A DNA stretch of 64,000 nucleotides from Nocardioides hwasunensis (GTDB taxonomy: Bacteria; Actinomycetota; Actinomycetes; Propionibacteriales; Nocardioidaceae): NCBI RefSeq assembly GCF_014779665.1, contig NZ_JACXYY010000001.1:62001-126000 (forward strand), read 5' to 3'. The notes under the pieces were generated by a model, which saw only the letters and a program-made list of their open reading frames with translations, was not told the origin of the DNA and ran no database searches. Position numbers and translations under genes: made by a program. Below are positions 35,302-45,326 of the stretch, one piece after another. The number at the start of each line of letters is the position of its first letter. Within the stretch, counting starts at the first letter, position 1.

Positions 35302-36165
35302 TCAGGCCTCCGGGCCTGGGCGGGGGGACACCTGCGCGGCGCGGTCACGGACCGCCTGCTCCACCCGGACGAGGTCGTCGGCGGTGACGAGCCGGACCTC
35401 GGCCGTGCGCCGGCCGACGGCGAAGCGGACGTTGCTCGCCCGTCCGTTGGTGGAGCGGAAGGGATCGTCGCGAAGGCTGAAGGCGAGGGAGGAGATGGCC
35501 TTGATGGCGTCGTCCACGCGCTGTGAGCGCTCGAGGTTCCAGGCGTAGCCGTGCCACCGCAGCACGCGCTCGTAGATCTCGCGGTTGGTCGGCGGACGCG
35601 GATAGTCGTCGGTGCCGACGAGCCAGGGCTCGGCGAGCGCGAGGGCGACGTACCACTCCCGGGAGTGCGCGACGAGCCCGGGCGAGGGGGCGGTGGCCGA
35701 GGAGTCGCGGTCGATCCCGCTGGCGGCGACCGACACGCGCGCGGCTGCGTCGTCGCCGGGCGTCGCCACGTCGACGACGATCGTGAGGTCGTCGAAGTCG
35801 TCGGGGCCGAGCTCGCGCCCGCGCATCACCACGAGGTGGTTCTCGCCCTCGTCGAGCAGCAGCGACATGCCCTCGACGAGGGTCACCCGGCGCGCGCCGC
35901 CGGGTGCGTCGAACAGGCTGGCCACCTGGGTCTCGCCCGCGCCGTGCCACCTCAGCCGAGCGATCTCCTCGCCGATCTCGAGCTCGCCCAGGAGCCGCGA
36001 CACGTGGGGCGCGCAGCGCGGCAGCTCGAGCACGGTGACGTCGAGGGCCCGGTCGGGGTCCTCCGTGCGCAGGCCCTGGTGGGGCGAGCGGCCGAAGAGC
36101 AGGCGCTCGCCCGTGCCGAGCGTGGCCGTGGGCAGGTCTGCCCCTCGCAGCGTGACCCGCAACAT
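35302..36165 (-). CDS. FHA-like domain protein with C-terminal winged-helix-like region
   Basis: The N-terminal 100 of 287 residues resemble an FHA sandwich. FGRSP corresponds to the GR turn and HVSRLLGEL to the SxxH/S-R loop; later strands include [15 protein letters not shown]. The phosphothreonine-contacting Arg and Ser positions seem present, but the motif is imperfect. A linker with Ser/Thr follows, then a helical C-terminus ([17 protein letters not shown] and [14 protein letters not shown]) like a winged helix. It would read phosphorylation by a Ser/Thr kinase, and one is encoded at the other end of the block. It is first in the leftward operon and divergent from clpP1. Confidence 0.7.
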   Translation of the reverse strand: MLRVTLRGADLPTATLGTGERLLFGRSPHQGLRTEDPDRALDVTVLELPRCAPHVSRLLGELEIGEEIARLRWHGAGETQVASLFDAPGGARRVTLVEGMSLLLDEGENHLVVMRGRELGPDDFDDLTIVVDVATPGDDAAARVSVAASGIDRDSSATAPSPGLVAHSREWYVALALAEPWLVGTDDYPRPPTNREIYERVLRWHGYAWNLERSQRVDDAIKAISSLAFSLRDDPFRSTNGRASNVRFAVGRRTAEVRLVTADDLVRVEQAVRDRAAQVSPRPGPEA

Positions 36166-36234
36166 GGGCCCGAGTAGACCACACGGCCGGCTGGGGCCGG
36201 AGTGCCACGGACGAGCCGGGCGCGGCGTGCGTCG

Positions 36235-36252
36235 ATCCGCTGTGGGCGAACA
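36235..36252 (+). promoter_or_regulatory. Candidate ClgR box upstream of clpP1
   Basis: CGC-N5-GCG-AAC (36238-36251) resembles the ClgR motif that activates clpP1P2 and clpC in actinobacteria. It sits about 50-65 bp before the predicted clpP1 start site, in the range for an activator. The left flank fits the consensus poorly. Confidence 0.45.
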
Positions 36253-36289
36253 AGACGGGTCATCGCGTGGATGTGTCCGTCCTTCCGGC

Positions 36290-36295
36290 TAGTGT
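36290..36295 (+). promoter_or_regulatory. -10 element for clpP1; leaderless transcript predicted
   Basis: TAGTGT ends 7 nt before the GTG at 36303. No ribosome-binding site is found before that GTG. Confidence 0.55.
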
Positions 36296-36302
36296 CGCCA
36301 GC

Positions 36303-36944
36303 GTGAACCAGAACTCCAGCCCAGCCCTCTCGCCCGAGATGAACGGCGCCGGTGGGATGTATGGCCTCGACGACCACATCTACCAGCGCCTCCTCCGTGA
36401 GCGCATCGTCTTCCTCGGCTCCGAGGTGCGCGACCAGAACGCGAACGCGATCTGCGCGCAGCTCCTGCTGCTCTCCGCGGAGGACCCGGAGGCCGACATC
36501 TTCCTCCACATCAACAGCCCCGGCGGCTCGGTCGACGCCGGCATGGCGATCTACGACACGATGAACTACATCCCCAACGACGTGGCGACCGTGGGCATGG
36601 GCCTGGCGGCCTCCATGGGCCAGTTCCTGCTGTGCGCCGGCACCAAGGGCAAGCGCTACGCCCTGCCCCACGCGCGCATCATGATGCACCAGCCCTCCTC
36701 GGGCATGGGCGGCTCGGCCTCCGACATCAAGATCCAGGCCCAGCAGTCGCTCCACATCAAGAAGGTGCTGCTCGACCTGATCGCCGAGCACACCGGCCAG
36801 AGCGTCGAGCAGGTCGTGGCCGACGCCGACCGCGACCGCTGGTTCACCTCGGACCAGGCCGTCGAGTACGGCCTCGTCGACCAGGTCATCACCAGTGCGC
36901 GCGAAGCCGCCGACGAGGGCCGCCCGGCCAGGACGAAGGACTGA
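36303..36944 (+). CDS. clpP1: ATP-dependent Clp protease proteolytic subunit 1
   Basis: The 213-residue ClpP has the catalytic Ser104 in [11 protein letters not shown], His in [11 protein letters not shown] (near 129) and the later Asp. [18 protein letters not shown] forms the substrate and oxyanion region. Actinobacteria build a mixed ClpP1-ClpP2 tetradecamer, and the second subunit gene follows after one base. GTG 36303 is chosen for the adjacent promoter element; ATG 36339 ([10 protein letters not shown]) would remove 12 N-terminal residues, which are commonly processed. It works with ClpX, encoded 158 bp downstream of clpP2. Confidence 0.96.
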   Translation: MNQNSSPALSPEMNGAGGMYGLDDHIYQRLLRERIVFLGSEVRDQNANAICAQLLLLSAEDPEADIFLHINSPGGSVDAGMAIYDTMNYIPNDVATVGMGLAASMGQFLLCAGTKGKRYALPHARIMMHQPSSGMGGSASDIKIQAQQSLHIKKVLLDLIAEHTGQSVEQVVADADRDRWFTSDQAVEYGLVDQVITSAREAADEGRPARTKD

Positions 36945-36945
36945 C

Positions 36946-37554
36946 ATGAACTACTACATCCCGCAGTGGGAAGAGCGCACCTCCTACGGCTTCCGCAGGA
37001 TCGACCCCTACGCGAAGCTCTTCGAGGAGCGCATCATCTACCTCGGCACCCCGATCAGCGACGACGTGGCCAACGCGGTCATCGCGCAGCTGATGTGCCT
37101 GGAGACGATGAACCCCGACACCGACATCAGCATCTACATCAACAGCCCCGGCGGCTCGTTCACGGCGCTGACGGCGATCTACGACACGATGCGCTTCATC
37201 AAGCCCGACGTGCAGACGGTGTGCCTGGGCCAGGCGGCCTCGGCGGCCGCGATCCTGCTCGGCGCGGGCGCCAAGGGCAAGCGGATGGCGCTGCCCAACA
37301 GCCGCATCCTGATCCACCAGCCCTACACCGAGGGCACGTTCGGCCAGACCTCCGACATCGAGATCCAGGCCAACGAGATCCTGCGCATGCGCGAGCTGCT
37401 CGAGCGGATGATCGCCGACTCCAGCGGCAAGGACATCGACCAGGTCAGCGCCGACATCGAGCGCGACAAGATCCTCACCGCCGCCCAGGCCGTCGAGTAC
37501 GGCCTGATCGACGCGGTGATCGAGTCGCGCAAGGGCGCTCCGGCCCTCGTCTGA
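36946..37554 (+). CDS. clpP2: ATP-dependent Clp protease proteolytic subunit 2
   Basis: The 202-residue ClpP paralogue has Ser in LGQAASAAAILLG, His in RILIHQPYTEG and the handle-region helix EIQANEILRMRELLERM. Residue order and length match ClpP2 of mycobacteria. The ATG begins one base after the clpP1 stop, indicating strict co-translation needed for the 7:7 heteromeric ring. It carries the hydrophobic pocket side to which ClpX docks in mycobacteria, according to the literature. No separate promoter is visible. Confidence 0.96.
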   Translation: MNYYIPQWEERTSYGFRRIDPYAKLFEERIIYLGTPISDDVANAVIAQLMCLETMNPDTDISIYINSPGGSFTALTAIYDTMRFIKPDVQTVCLGQAASAAAILLGAGAKGKRMALPNSRILIHQPYTEGTFGQTSDIEIQANEILRMRELLERMIADSSGKDIDQVSADIERDKILTAAQAVEYGLIDAVIESRKGAPALV

Positions 37555-37597
37555 GGCCCGGCGCGCGAGAATGGTCAAGCCCCGCGACATTCCGTGT

Positions 37598-37618
37598 CCG
37601 GCCCCTTCCCGGGGCCGG
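37598..37618 (+). terminator. GC hairpin between clpP2 and clpX
   Basis: CCGGCCCC (37598-37605) pairs perfectly with GGGGCCGG (37611-37618) over loop TTCCC. Partial termination or RNA processing could uncouple clpX from clpP1P2. A TACCGT hexamer at 37626-37631 may be a clpX -10 element. Confidence 0.5.
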
Positions 37619-37712
37619 CACGGGGTACCGTCGTGGGGCTCGTTGGTGAGCAGCACGGTGCAAGGTGTGGGATGCCGAGGCCCCCTCTCGGCAGAACTGG
37701 AGGACACGACTC

Positions 37713-38993
<1,281 letters not shown>

Positions 38994-39099
38994 CCCTCCC
39001 GGTCATCGGGATGCCCGATCACCCGGTGGTCTAGTCCTCTGCGCCTTCGGCGTCATGACCGTCGTCCGACGACGTCTCTCCTGCAGTGGGCGCAAGCCG

Positions 39100-39132
39100 C
39101 CGTCGGCCCGGTTGTGGGGGTCGGGCCGACGG
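39100..39132. terminator. 11-bp hairpin between clpX and valS
   Basis: CCGTCGGCCCG (39100-39110) is the exact complement of CGGGCCGACGG (39122-39132). It lies between the convergent clpX and valS genes and would fold in both transcripts. No T-run follows on either strand. Confidence 0.6.
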
Positions 39133-39170
39133 GCGGTGCGCTCCGACCCCCACGTCGCTCCCGTGCCGTG

Positions 39171-39222
39171 AGCGGTGGGTGAGGCACGTTCTCGACGCTC
39201 GGATGATGTCTCACTCACCGCT
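39171..39222 (+). terminator. 15-bp wobble-containing stem between clpX and valS
   Basis: AGCGGTGGGTGAGGC (39171-39185) pairs with GTCTCACTCACCGCT (39208-39222) with two G-U wobbles in plus-strand RNA. On the minus strand the same sites become mismatches, so the structure favours the clpX transcript. It lies about 180 bp past the clpX stop. The rest of the 254-bp gap shows a small ATCGGG-ATG-CCCGAT hairpin at 39005-39019 and no gene. Confidence 0.5.
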
Positions 39223-39247
39223 GCGGGACAGAAGGAGCGGCGAGCCG

Positions 39248-41866
39248 TCAGTCCTCGGTGGGCGCGAGCTCGGCGGTGACCCCGAGCTCGTTGGCCGAGT
39301 CGTTGGTGACGAACTCGAGGTCGCCCACGATGGTGCCGACGGCACGGAGGTCGTCGGCCGCCTCGCGGGCCGCGGAGACCAGGTGGTCGGGCCCGGTGAT
39401 CACCACGCGGGAGAGCGGCGCGCGCATCTTGGCCTTCGCCTGCGACTTGGCGCCGCGGATGCCGGTCAGCGCGGCGGCGACGGCCTCGAGGACGACGGGC
39501 TGCGATGCGGCGGCGGAGCCGAGGTCGGCCGCGGTCGGCCACGGTGCGTGGTGGATCGACCCGTCCTGCCACCACGACCAGACCTCCTCGGTGGCATAGG
39601 GGAGGAACGGTGCGAGCAGGCGCAGCTGCACGTGCAGCGCGATCGCGAGCGTGGCCCGGGCCGAGTCGGTGCCGGCGCCGCCCTCGGAGCTGTAGGCGCG
39701 CTCCTTGACCAGCTCGAGGTAGTCGTCGCAGAACTCCCAGAAGAACTTCTCGGTGACCTCGAGTGCGGTGGTGTAGTCGTAGTCGTCGAACGCCTCGGTG
39801 GCCCGGCGGACCACGATCTCGAGCGCGCCGAGCAGGGCGCAGTCGACCGGCGCGCTGACCGCGGCCGGGCTCAGCGCCGTGGCTCCGACGTTGCCGAGCA
39901 CGAACTTCGAGGCGTTGAGCACCTTCATCGCGAGCCGACGCCCGACCTTCATCTGCGACTCGTCGAAGGGCGAGTCCATGCCCGGGCGGCCGATCGCGGC
40001 GCGCCAGCGCACGGCGTCGGCGCCGTACTTGTCGAGGATGTCGGTCGGGACGACGACGTTGCCCTTCGACTTCGACATCTTCTTGCGGTCGGGGTCGACG
40101 ATGAAGCCCGAGATCATCGCGTGCGACCACGGCACCACCTGGTGCTCGAGGTCGGCGCGCACGACCCGGGAGAACAGCCAGGTGCGGATGATGTCGTGCG
40201 CCTGGGTGGCCAGGTCGAAGGGGAAGACCCGCGAGAAGAGGTCGTCGTCGACGCCCCACTGACCGGCGATCTGCGGGGTGAGCGACGAGGTCGCCCACGT
40301 GTCCATCACGTCGGGGTCGCCGACGAAGCCGCCGGGCCTGCCCCGCTGGTCCTCGGTGTAGCCGTGCGGCGCCTGCGTCGACGGGTCGATCGGCAGCTGG
40401 TCCTCCGACGGCATCAGCGGGTGGTCGTGGTCCGGCTCGCCGTCGGCGTCGAGCGGGTACCAGACGGGGAACGGGATGCCGAAGAACCGCTGGCGCGAGA
40501 TCAGCCAGTCGCCGTTGAGCCCGCCGACCCAGTTGTCGTAGCGGTGCTTCATGTGGGCGGGGATCCAGGTGATCTCCTCGCCGCGGACGAGCATCTCCTT
40601 GCGCAGCGCCGCGTCGCGACCGCCGTTCTTGATGTACCACTGGCGGGTGGCGATGATCTCGAGCGGCTTGTCGCCCTTCTCGTAGAAGTTCGCCATCCGC
40701 TGGGTCGCCGTGGGCTCGCCGTCGAGGTCGCCCGACTCGCGGAGCAGGGCGACCATCGCCTCGCGGGCGCTGAAGGTCGTCTTGCCCGCCATCTCGGCGT
40801 ACGCCGTCGCGGCCCCGTCGGCGCCGAGCCACTCGGGCGTCTCGCGGGTCAGGCGTCCGTCGCGGCCGACGACCGTGCGGACCGGCAGGTCGAGCTCGCG
40901 CCACCACATGACGTCGGTGAGGTCGCCGAACGTGCAGCACATCGCGATGCCGGCGCCCTTGTCGGGCTCGGCGGCCGGGTGGGCGAGGACGGGGATCTCG
41001 ACGCCGAAGACCGGCGAGGTGACGGTGGTGCCGAACACGTGCTGGTAGCGCTCGTCGTCGGGGTGCGCGATCAGCGCGACGACGCTCGGGATCAGCTCGG
41101 GACGGGTGGTCTCGATGTGGATCGGGGTGCCGTCGGGCCGGTGGAACGCGACGCGGTGGTAGGCGCCCGGGTAGTCGCGGGCCTCGAGCTCGGCCTGCGC
41201 GACCGCGGTCTGGAAGGTGACATCCCACAGGGTCGGCGCCTCGGAGAGGTAGGCCTCGCCCCGGGCGAAGTTGCGCAGGAAGGCGCGCTGGCTGACCGTG
41301 CGGGAGTGGTCGCCGATGGTGGTGTAGGTCGGGTCCCACTGGACCGAGAGGCCGAGCTGGCGCCACAGCGCCTCGAAGGCCTTCTCGTCCTCGACGACGA
41401 GCTGCTCGCACAGCTCGATGAAGTTGGGCCGGCTGATCGAGACCTGCTTCTTCGGGTCCGGCTTCTCCGGCGGGGTGAAGTCGGCGTCGTAGGGCAGGGC
41501 GGGGTCGCAGCGGACGCCGAAGTAGTTCTGGACGCGGCGCTCGGTCGGCAGGCCGTTGTCGTCCCAGCCGATCGGGTAGAAGACGGCCTTGCCCTGCATG
41601 CGCTGGTAGCGCGCGATCAGGTCGGTGTGGCTGTAGGAGTAGACGTGGCCGACGTGCAGCGAGCCGCTGACGGTCGGCGGGGGAGTGTCGATCGAGTAGA
41701 CGTTCTCCCGCGGCTGCGTGCGGTCGAAGGCGTAGGTGTCGTTCGCGGCCCACGCCTGCGACCACTTGTCCTCCAGGCCCTCCAGCGCCGGACGCTCGGG
41801 TACGACGACGGCACGCGGCTCGGTGCTCGTCGTATCCGTGGTCGGGGTGGTGGGGTTCTCAGTCAT
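39248..41866 (-). CDS. valS: Valyl-tRNA synthetase
   Basis: The 872-residue class Ia synthetase has the HIGH equivalent [11 protein letters not shown] and KMSKS in [13 protein letters not shown]. An editing domain lies between them, with [14 protein letters not shown] and [16 protein letters not shown]. An anticodon domain and short C-terminal region follow. It charges tRNA-Val and edits Thr. ATG 41866 lies six bases after a TAGACT hexamer, so the message is probably leaderless, and no T-box or attenuator is possible in such a short leader. Gene order clpX-valS-folC is conserved, although here valS is on the opposite strand to both. Confidence 0.96.
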   Translation of the reverse strand: MTENPTTPTTDTTSTEPRAVVVPERPALEGLEDKWSQAWAANDTYAFDRTQPRENVYSIDTPPPTVSGSLHVGHVYSYSHTDLIARYQRMQGKAVFYPIGWDDNGLPTERRVQNYFGVRCDPALPYDADFTPPEKPDPKKQVSISRPNFIELCEQLVVEDEKAFEALWRQLGLSVQWDPTYTTIGDHSRTVSQRAFLRNFARGEAYLSEAPTLWDVTFQTAVAQAELEARDYPGAYHRVAFHRPDGTPIHIETTRPELIPSVVALIAHPDDERYQHVFGTTVTSPVFGVEIPVLAHPAAEPDKGAGIAMCCTFGDLTDVMWWRELDLPVRTVVGRDGRLTRETPEWLGADGAATAYAEMAGKTTFSAREAMVALLRESGDLDGEPTATQRMANFYEKGDKPLEIIATRQWYIKNGGRDAALRKEMLVRGEEITWIPAHMKHRYDNWVGGLNGDWLISRQRFFGIPFPVWYPLDADGEPDHDHPLMPSEDQLPIDPSTQAPHGYTEDQRGRPGGFVGDPDVMDTWATSSLTPQIAGQWGVDDDLFSRVFPFDLATQAHDIIRTWLFSRVVRADLEHQVVPWSHAMISGFIVDPDRKKMSKSKGNVVVPTDILDKYGADAVRWRAAIGRPGMDSPFDESQMKVGRRLAMKVLNASKFVLGNVGATALSPAAVSAPVDCALLGALEIVVRRATEAFDDYDYTTALEVTEKFFWEFCDDYLELVKERAYSSEGGAGTDSARATLAIALHVQLRLLAPFLPYATEEVWSWWQDGSIHHAPWPTAADLGSAAASQPVVLEAVAAALTGIRGAKSQAKAKMRAPLSRVVITGPDHLVSAAREAADDLRAVGTIVGDLEFVTNDSANELGVTAELAPTED

Positions 41867-41872
41867 GCTCCG

Positions 41873-41878
41873 AGTCTA
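41873..41878 (-). promoter_or_regulatory. -10 element for valS; leaderless transcript predicted
   Basis: TAGACT on the minus strand ends 6 nt before the valS ATG. A TTCGCA at the expected -35 distance is a weak match. Confidence 0.6.
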
Positions 41879-41931
41879 TTGACGGGCCTCCTGCCTGCGA
41901 AAACGAGTATCGACCCGCGGGGTGGGAGTCC

Positions 41932-41937
41932 TAGCGT
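41932..41937 (+). promoter_or_regulatory. -10 element for the GNAT gene; leaderless transcript predicted
   Basis: TAGCGT ends 6 nt before the ATG at 41944. The opposing valS element lies 53 bp away, so the two divergent promoters share one 77-bp gap. Confidence 0.55.
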
Positions 41938-41943
41938 GGCTCC

Positions 41944-42873
41944 ATGAGCGACACCTTCACGCTGGAGTTCTTCGGCACCCCCGCGCCGTTCCTGGAGGCC
42001 GCTGCCGGCGTGCTCGCCGCCGAGCCGGTGCTGGGCAGCGTGATCGCCAGCGTCAGCCAGCGCACCGATCGCGAGATCGCCGCCGGGATCGACTCCTGGG
42101 CCGACGTCGGCGCACCGTTCGCGCGCTGGTGGGTGGTGGTCCGTGACGGCTCTGGTACGCCGGTGAGCGCGGCGATGCGGACCGCGCCGTTCAAGTCGTA
42201 CCCGACCTTCTCGATGCCGATGCCCGAGGCCGCTGCGCAGGCGCTCGCCAGCGCACTCCACGAGCGCGGCGAGCTCCTCGGCGGCGCGAACGGCGCGCTG
42301 CCGGGGTCCGCGGTCCTGGCCCGCGCCACGGCCGACCTGATCGGCGGCGAGATGGTCAGCGACAAGGCGACCCGCCTGTGGGAGTGCACCGGCGTCACCG
42401 TCCCACCCGCGCCCGAGGGTCGGCTGCGGCGCGCCACCGAGGACGACGCGGAGCTGGTCCTCGCGTGGTTCGCCGCCTTCCACGAGGAGGCCGACGAGCA
42501 GGCCGGCCGCGTGCCGGATCCCGCCTCGGGCGAGCACAACACCCTCGACAGCGTGCTGATCCGGATCCGCGAGGGCGTGGAGTGGCTGTGGGAGCTGCCG
42601 GACGGCACGCTCTCCCACCTGACCGGCTCCGGCCTGCCGTCGTACGGCGTCGCGCGGATCGGTCCGGTGTTCACGCCGCGCGAGTTCCGCGGCCGCGGCA
42701 TCGCGTCGTACGTCGTCGGCGAGCTGACCCGACGCGGCCTGGAGGCCGGGGACCGGATGTGCCTGTTCACCGACATCGCCAATCCCACGTCGAACAAGGT
42801 CTACGCCGGGCTCGGCTACGAGCCGGTCGTCGACATGGCCGAGCACCTCGTCAAGGTCCCGACCGGGGCGTAG
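41944..42873 (+). CDS. GNAT-family N-acetyltransferase
   Basis: The 309-residue protein has a C-terminal GNAT fold. The acetyl-CoA-binding motif is IGPVFTPREFRGRGIASYVVGEL (R-x-x-G-x-G/A form RGRGIA), followed by CLFTDIANPTSNKVYAGLGYEP, a textbook motif B. The N-terminal 150 residues are a diverged second acetyltransferase-like half (TPVSAAMRTAPFKSY), as in mycothiol-synthase-like double-GNAT proteins, though that similarity is weak. Substrate unknown. It lies between valS (divergent) and folC, and no partner is evident. Confidence 0.85.
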   Translation: MSDTFTLEFFGTPAPFLEAAAGVLAAEPVLGSVIASVSQRTDREIAAGIDSWADVGAPFARWWVVVRDGSGTPVSAAMRTAPFKSYPTFSMPMPEAAAQALASALHERGELLGGANGALPGSAVLARATADLIGGEMVSDKATRLWECTGVTVPPAPEGRLRRATEDDAELVLAWFAAFHEEADEQAGRVPDPASGEHNTLDSVLIRIREGVEWLWELPDGTLSHLTGSGLPSYGVARIGPVFTPREFRGRGIASYVVGELTRRGLEAGDRMCLFTDIANPTSNKVYAGLGYEPVVDMAEHLVKVPTGA

Positions 42874-42913
42874 CTGCGGCGAGCGCAGCGAGCGTGTCGG
42901 AACCGAGGGCCCA

Positions 42914-42919
42914 TAGACT
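42914..42919 (+). promoter_or_regulatory. -10 element for folC
   Basis: TAGACT ends 9 nt before the folC ATG, predicting a leader of at most a few bases. Confidence 0.5.
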
Positions 42920-42928
42920 CGCTGCGAG

Positions 42929-44287
42929 ATGACTGAGACCCCCGACGCGCCCCGCCTCGCCCAGACCTTCGCCGAGGTCGAGGACGCCCTGCTGTCCCGC
43001 TGGCCCGAGACCAAGCTCGAGCCGAGCCTCGACCGGATCCAGGCCTTCACCGAGCTGCTCGGCGAGCCGCAGCGCTCGTTCCGGTCGATCCACCTGACCG
43101 GCACCAACGGCAAGACCAGCACCAGCCGGATGATCGAGACCCTCCTGCGCGCGCTCGACCTGCGCACCGGACGCTTCACCTCCCCGCACCTGGAGAAGAT
43201 GAGCGAGCGGATCTCCGTCGACGGGGAGCCGCTCGACGACGAGGCCTTCGTGCGCGCGTTCAACGACGTGGCTCCCTACACCCATCTCGTCGATGCCGAG
43301 CAGGACCACCCGCTGAGCTTCTTCGAGACCATCGTGGGGATGGCCTATGCCGCCTTCGCGGACGCCCCGGTCGACGTCGCCGTCGTCGAGGTCGGGATGG
43401 GCGGGGCCTGGGACGCCACCAACGTCATCGACGCCGACGTCGCCGTGGTGCTGCCGATCGCGGTCGACCACGAGAAGTACCTCGGGTCCGACCCTGCCAC
43501 GATCGCGGTCGAGAAGTCCGGGATCATCAAGCCCGGCTCCGTCGCCGTGCTCGCCGAGCAGACGCCCGAGGTCGCCGCAGTGCTCCTCGAGCGCGCCACC
43601 GAGGTCGGCGCGACGATCGCCCGCGAGGGGATCGAGTTCGGCGTCGTGACCCGCTCTCCCGCCGTCGGCGGGCAGGTGGTCACCCTGAAGGGGCTGCGGG
43701 GTCACTACGACGACGTCTTCCTGCCGCTCTACGGTGCCCATCAGGCGCAGAACGCGACACTCGCGCTGGCGGCCGTCGAGGCGTTCGGCACCGGTGAGCT
43801 CGACGCCGACCTGGTCCGCGCCGCCTTCGCCGAGGTCACCTCGCCCGGGCGCCTGGAGATCATCCGACGCAGCCCCACGATCGTGCTCGACGCCGCGCAC
43901 AACCCGCACGGCGCCGAGGCGCTCGGCGAGGCCCTGGAGGACTCCTTCTCGTTCAGTCCGCTCGTCGGCGTGATGGGCGTGATGGAGGACAAGGACTACG
44001 AGGGTGTGCTCGCTGCGCTCGAGCCGCACCTCGCCTACGTGGTCTGCACCCAGAACTCCACCTCGCGGTCGATGTCTGCCGCCGCCCTCGGCCGTGTCGC
44101 GGTCGAGGTCTTCGGCGAGGACCGGGTGAGCGTCGTGCCCGACCTCGCCGAGGCGATCGAGCGCGGCGCCACCCTCGCCGAGGCCGGCGAGGCGATCGAC
44201 GTCTCGATCGGCTCCGGCGCGGTCCTGGTCACCGGCTCCGTGGTGACCGTGGGCGAGGCGCGGGCCCTGCTCAAGGGCCGCCGATGA
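42929..44287 (+). CDS. folC: Bifunctional dihydrofolate/folylpolyglutamate synthase
   Basis: The 452-residue Mur-ligase-fold enzyme has the P-loop HLTGTNGKTSTSRM near residue 58 and the family segment FTSPHLEKMSERI. Next come VVEVGMGGAWDATNVID, VDHEKYLG and the C-terminal domain entry VLDAAHNPHGAEAL. It adds glutamate to dihydropteroate and extends folate polyglutamates. It heads a three-gene run: the DUF4233 gene overlaps its stop by 4 bp, and ndk follows with its own promoter. Order folC-DUF4233-ndk is conserved in mycobacteria. Confidence 0.95.
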   Translation: MTETPDAPRLAQTFAEVEDALLSRWPETKLEPSLDRIQAFTELLGEPQRSFRSIHLTGTNGKTSTSRMIETLLRALDLRTGRFTSPHLEKMSERISVDGEPLDDEAFVRAFNDVAPYTHLVDAEQDHPLSFFETIVGMAYAAFADAPVDVAVVEVGMGGAWDATNVIDADVAVVLPIAVDHEKYLGSDPATIAVEKSGIIKPGSVAVLAEQTPEVAAVLLERATEVGATIAREGIEFGVVTRSPAVGGQVVTLKGLRGHYDDVFLPLYGAHQAQNATLALAAVEAFGTGELDADLVRAAFAEVTSPGRLEIIRRSPTIVLDAAHNPHGAEALGEALEDSFSFSPLVGVMGVMEDKDYEGVLAALEPHLAYVVCTQNSTSRSMSAAALGRVAVEVFGEDRVSVVPDLAEAIERGATLAEAGEAIDVSIGSGAVLVTGSVVTVGEARALLKGRR

Positions 44288-44697
44288 GCGAGAGCGAGCC
44301 CCCCGCCCCCGATCCGGCGCCGGCCGCCAGGACCGAGCGCTCGCCCCGCCGTGGGATGTGCGCCGCGGTGCTCAGCCTGGAGGCGATCACGCTCGGTCTG
44401 ACCACCCCGGTGATGATCACCATCGCCGGGGTCGGCACGGCGACGGCGCTCAGCGTGGGGCTGGGCCTGGCCCTGGTGTGCCTCCTCCTGGCCGGAGCGC
44501 TGCGCGCCGAGTGGGCGTACGGCGCCGGCTACGCCGTCCAGGCGGCTGCCGTCGCGCTGGGCTTCGTCATCCCGGTGATGTTCGTGCTCGGCGCGATCTT
44601 CGCGGCCCTCTGGGCCACCGCCGACCTGCTGGGTCGCAAGATCGAGCGGGAGCGTGCCGCGGCGTGGGCGGCCTGGCACGAGGAGCAGGCCAGCTAG
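44284..44697 (+). CDS. DUF4233 membrane protein
   Basis: The 137-residue protein has four predicted transmembrane helices, beginning MCAAVLSLEAITLGLTTPVM and ending VLGAIFAALWATADLLG. A Pro/Glu-rich cytoplasmic N-terminus and a charged C-terminus flank them. This matches the DUF4233 family found almost always between folC and ndk in actinobacteria. Function is not established. The ATG overlaps the folC stop (ATGA), so expression is coupled to folate synthesis. Confidence 0.85.
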   Translation: MSESEPPAPDPAPAARTERSPRRGMCAAVLSLEAITLGLTTPVMITIAGVGTATALSVGLGLALVCLLLAGALRAEWAYGAGYAVQAAAVALGFVIPVMFVLGAIFAALWATADLLGRKIERERAAAWAAWHEEQAS

Positions 44698-44744
44698 CGG
44701 TGACCGTCCTCCTGACCGCTGTCAGCGGCGGGTCGAGCGCTGGC

Positions 44745-44750
44745 TAGGCT
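44745..44750 (+). promoter_or_regulatory. -10 element for ndk; leaderless transcript predicted
   Basis: TAGGCT ends 6 nt before the ndk ATG and no ribosome-binding site is present. Confidence 0.6.
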
Positions 44751-44756
44751 GCTCGC

Positions 44757-45182
44757 ATGACCGACGTGCAGCGTTCCCTCGTCCTCGTCAAGCCCGACGG
44801 CGTACGCCGTGGCCTCTCCGGCGAGATCCTCCGCCGGATCGAGGCCAAGGGCTACGCGCTCGCGGCCGTCGAGCTGCGCGACGCCACCCCCGAGCTGCTC
44901 GCCGAGCACTACGCCGAGCACGAGGGCAAGCCGTTCTACGCCCCGCTGGTGGAGTTCATGCTCTCCGGCCCGGTCCTCGCCGTCGTCATCGAGGGTCAGC
45001 GCTGCATCGAGGGCTTCCGGTCCCTCGCCGGGGCCACCGACCCCACGGTCGCCGCCCCTGGCACCATCCGCGGCGACCTCGGCCGTGACTGGGGCCTGGC
45101 CGTTCAGCAGAACCTCGTCCACGGCTCCGACTCCGAGGAGTCCGCCGCCCGCGAGATCGGCATCTGGTTCCCCCAGCTCTGA
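44757..45182 (+). CDS. ndk: Nucleoside diphosphate kinase
   Basis: The 141-residue NDK has the N-terminal LVLVKPDGVRRG. The phospho-accepting His122 lies in NLVHGSDSEESA, and the family's GTIRGDLGRDW occurs in the nucleotide-binding segment. It equilibrates NTP and dNTP pools using ATP. Length and motifs are normal. It ends just before a hairpin and a 440-bp repeat-filled gap in front of mreB. Confidence 0.96.
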   Translation: MTDVQRSLVLVKPDGVRRGLSGEILRRIEAKGYALAAVELRDATPELLAEHYAEHEGKPFYAPLVEFMLSGPVLAVVIEGQRCIEGFRSLAGATDPTVAAPGTIRGDLGRDWGLAVQQNLVHGSDSEESAAREIGIWFPQL

Positions 45183-45197
45183 ACCCTCCGGCCTGAC

Positions 45198-45254
45198 CGC
45201 CGCCACCCTGGCGGCGTACGACACCGGGTTCCGCCACCCTGGCGGCGTACGACA
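45198..45254 (+). repeat. 23-bp hairpin-forming direct repeat, two copies
   Basis: CGCCACCCTGGCGGCGTACG plus ACA is present identically at 45201-45223 and 45232-45254. In each copy CCGCCA and TGGCGG pair around CCC; copy 1 extends to an 8-bp stem at 45198-45216. A GTCGTACGCC at 45291-45300 is an inverted relic of the same element. The first hairpin may terminate ndk. Confidence 0.8.
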
Positions 45255-45326
45255 TCCGGGGCGGCCGGATCGATGTCGCGTGCCGCCACGGTCGTACGCC
45301 GACCCTGCCAGGCGGGCCCGAACCCC

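Noticed and set aside
31913..35548. A 1211-codon plus-strand frame opposite the moxR and FN3 genes
   Set aside because: Composition is Val/Gly/Arg/Asp-rich with no motif. The opposite strand has clear MoxR and FN3 signatures.
41867..41943. T-box or other riboswitch upstream of valS
   Set aside because: The leader is predicted to be absent (TAGACT six bases before the ATG), leaving no room for a structured RNA.
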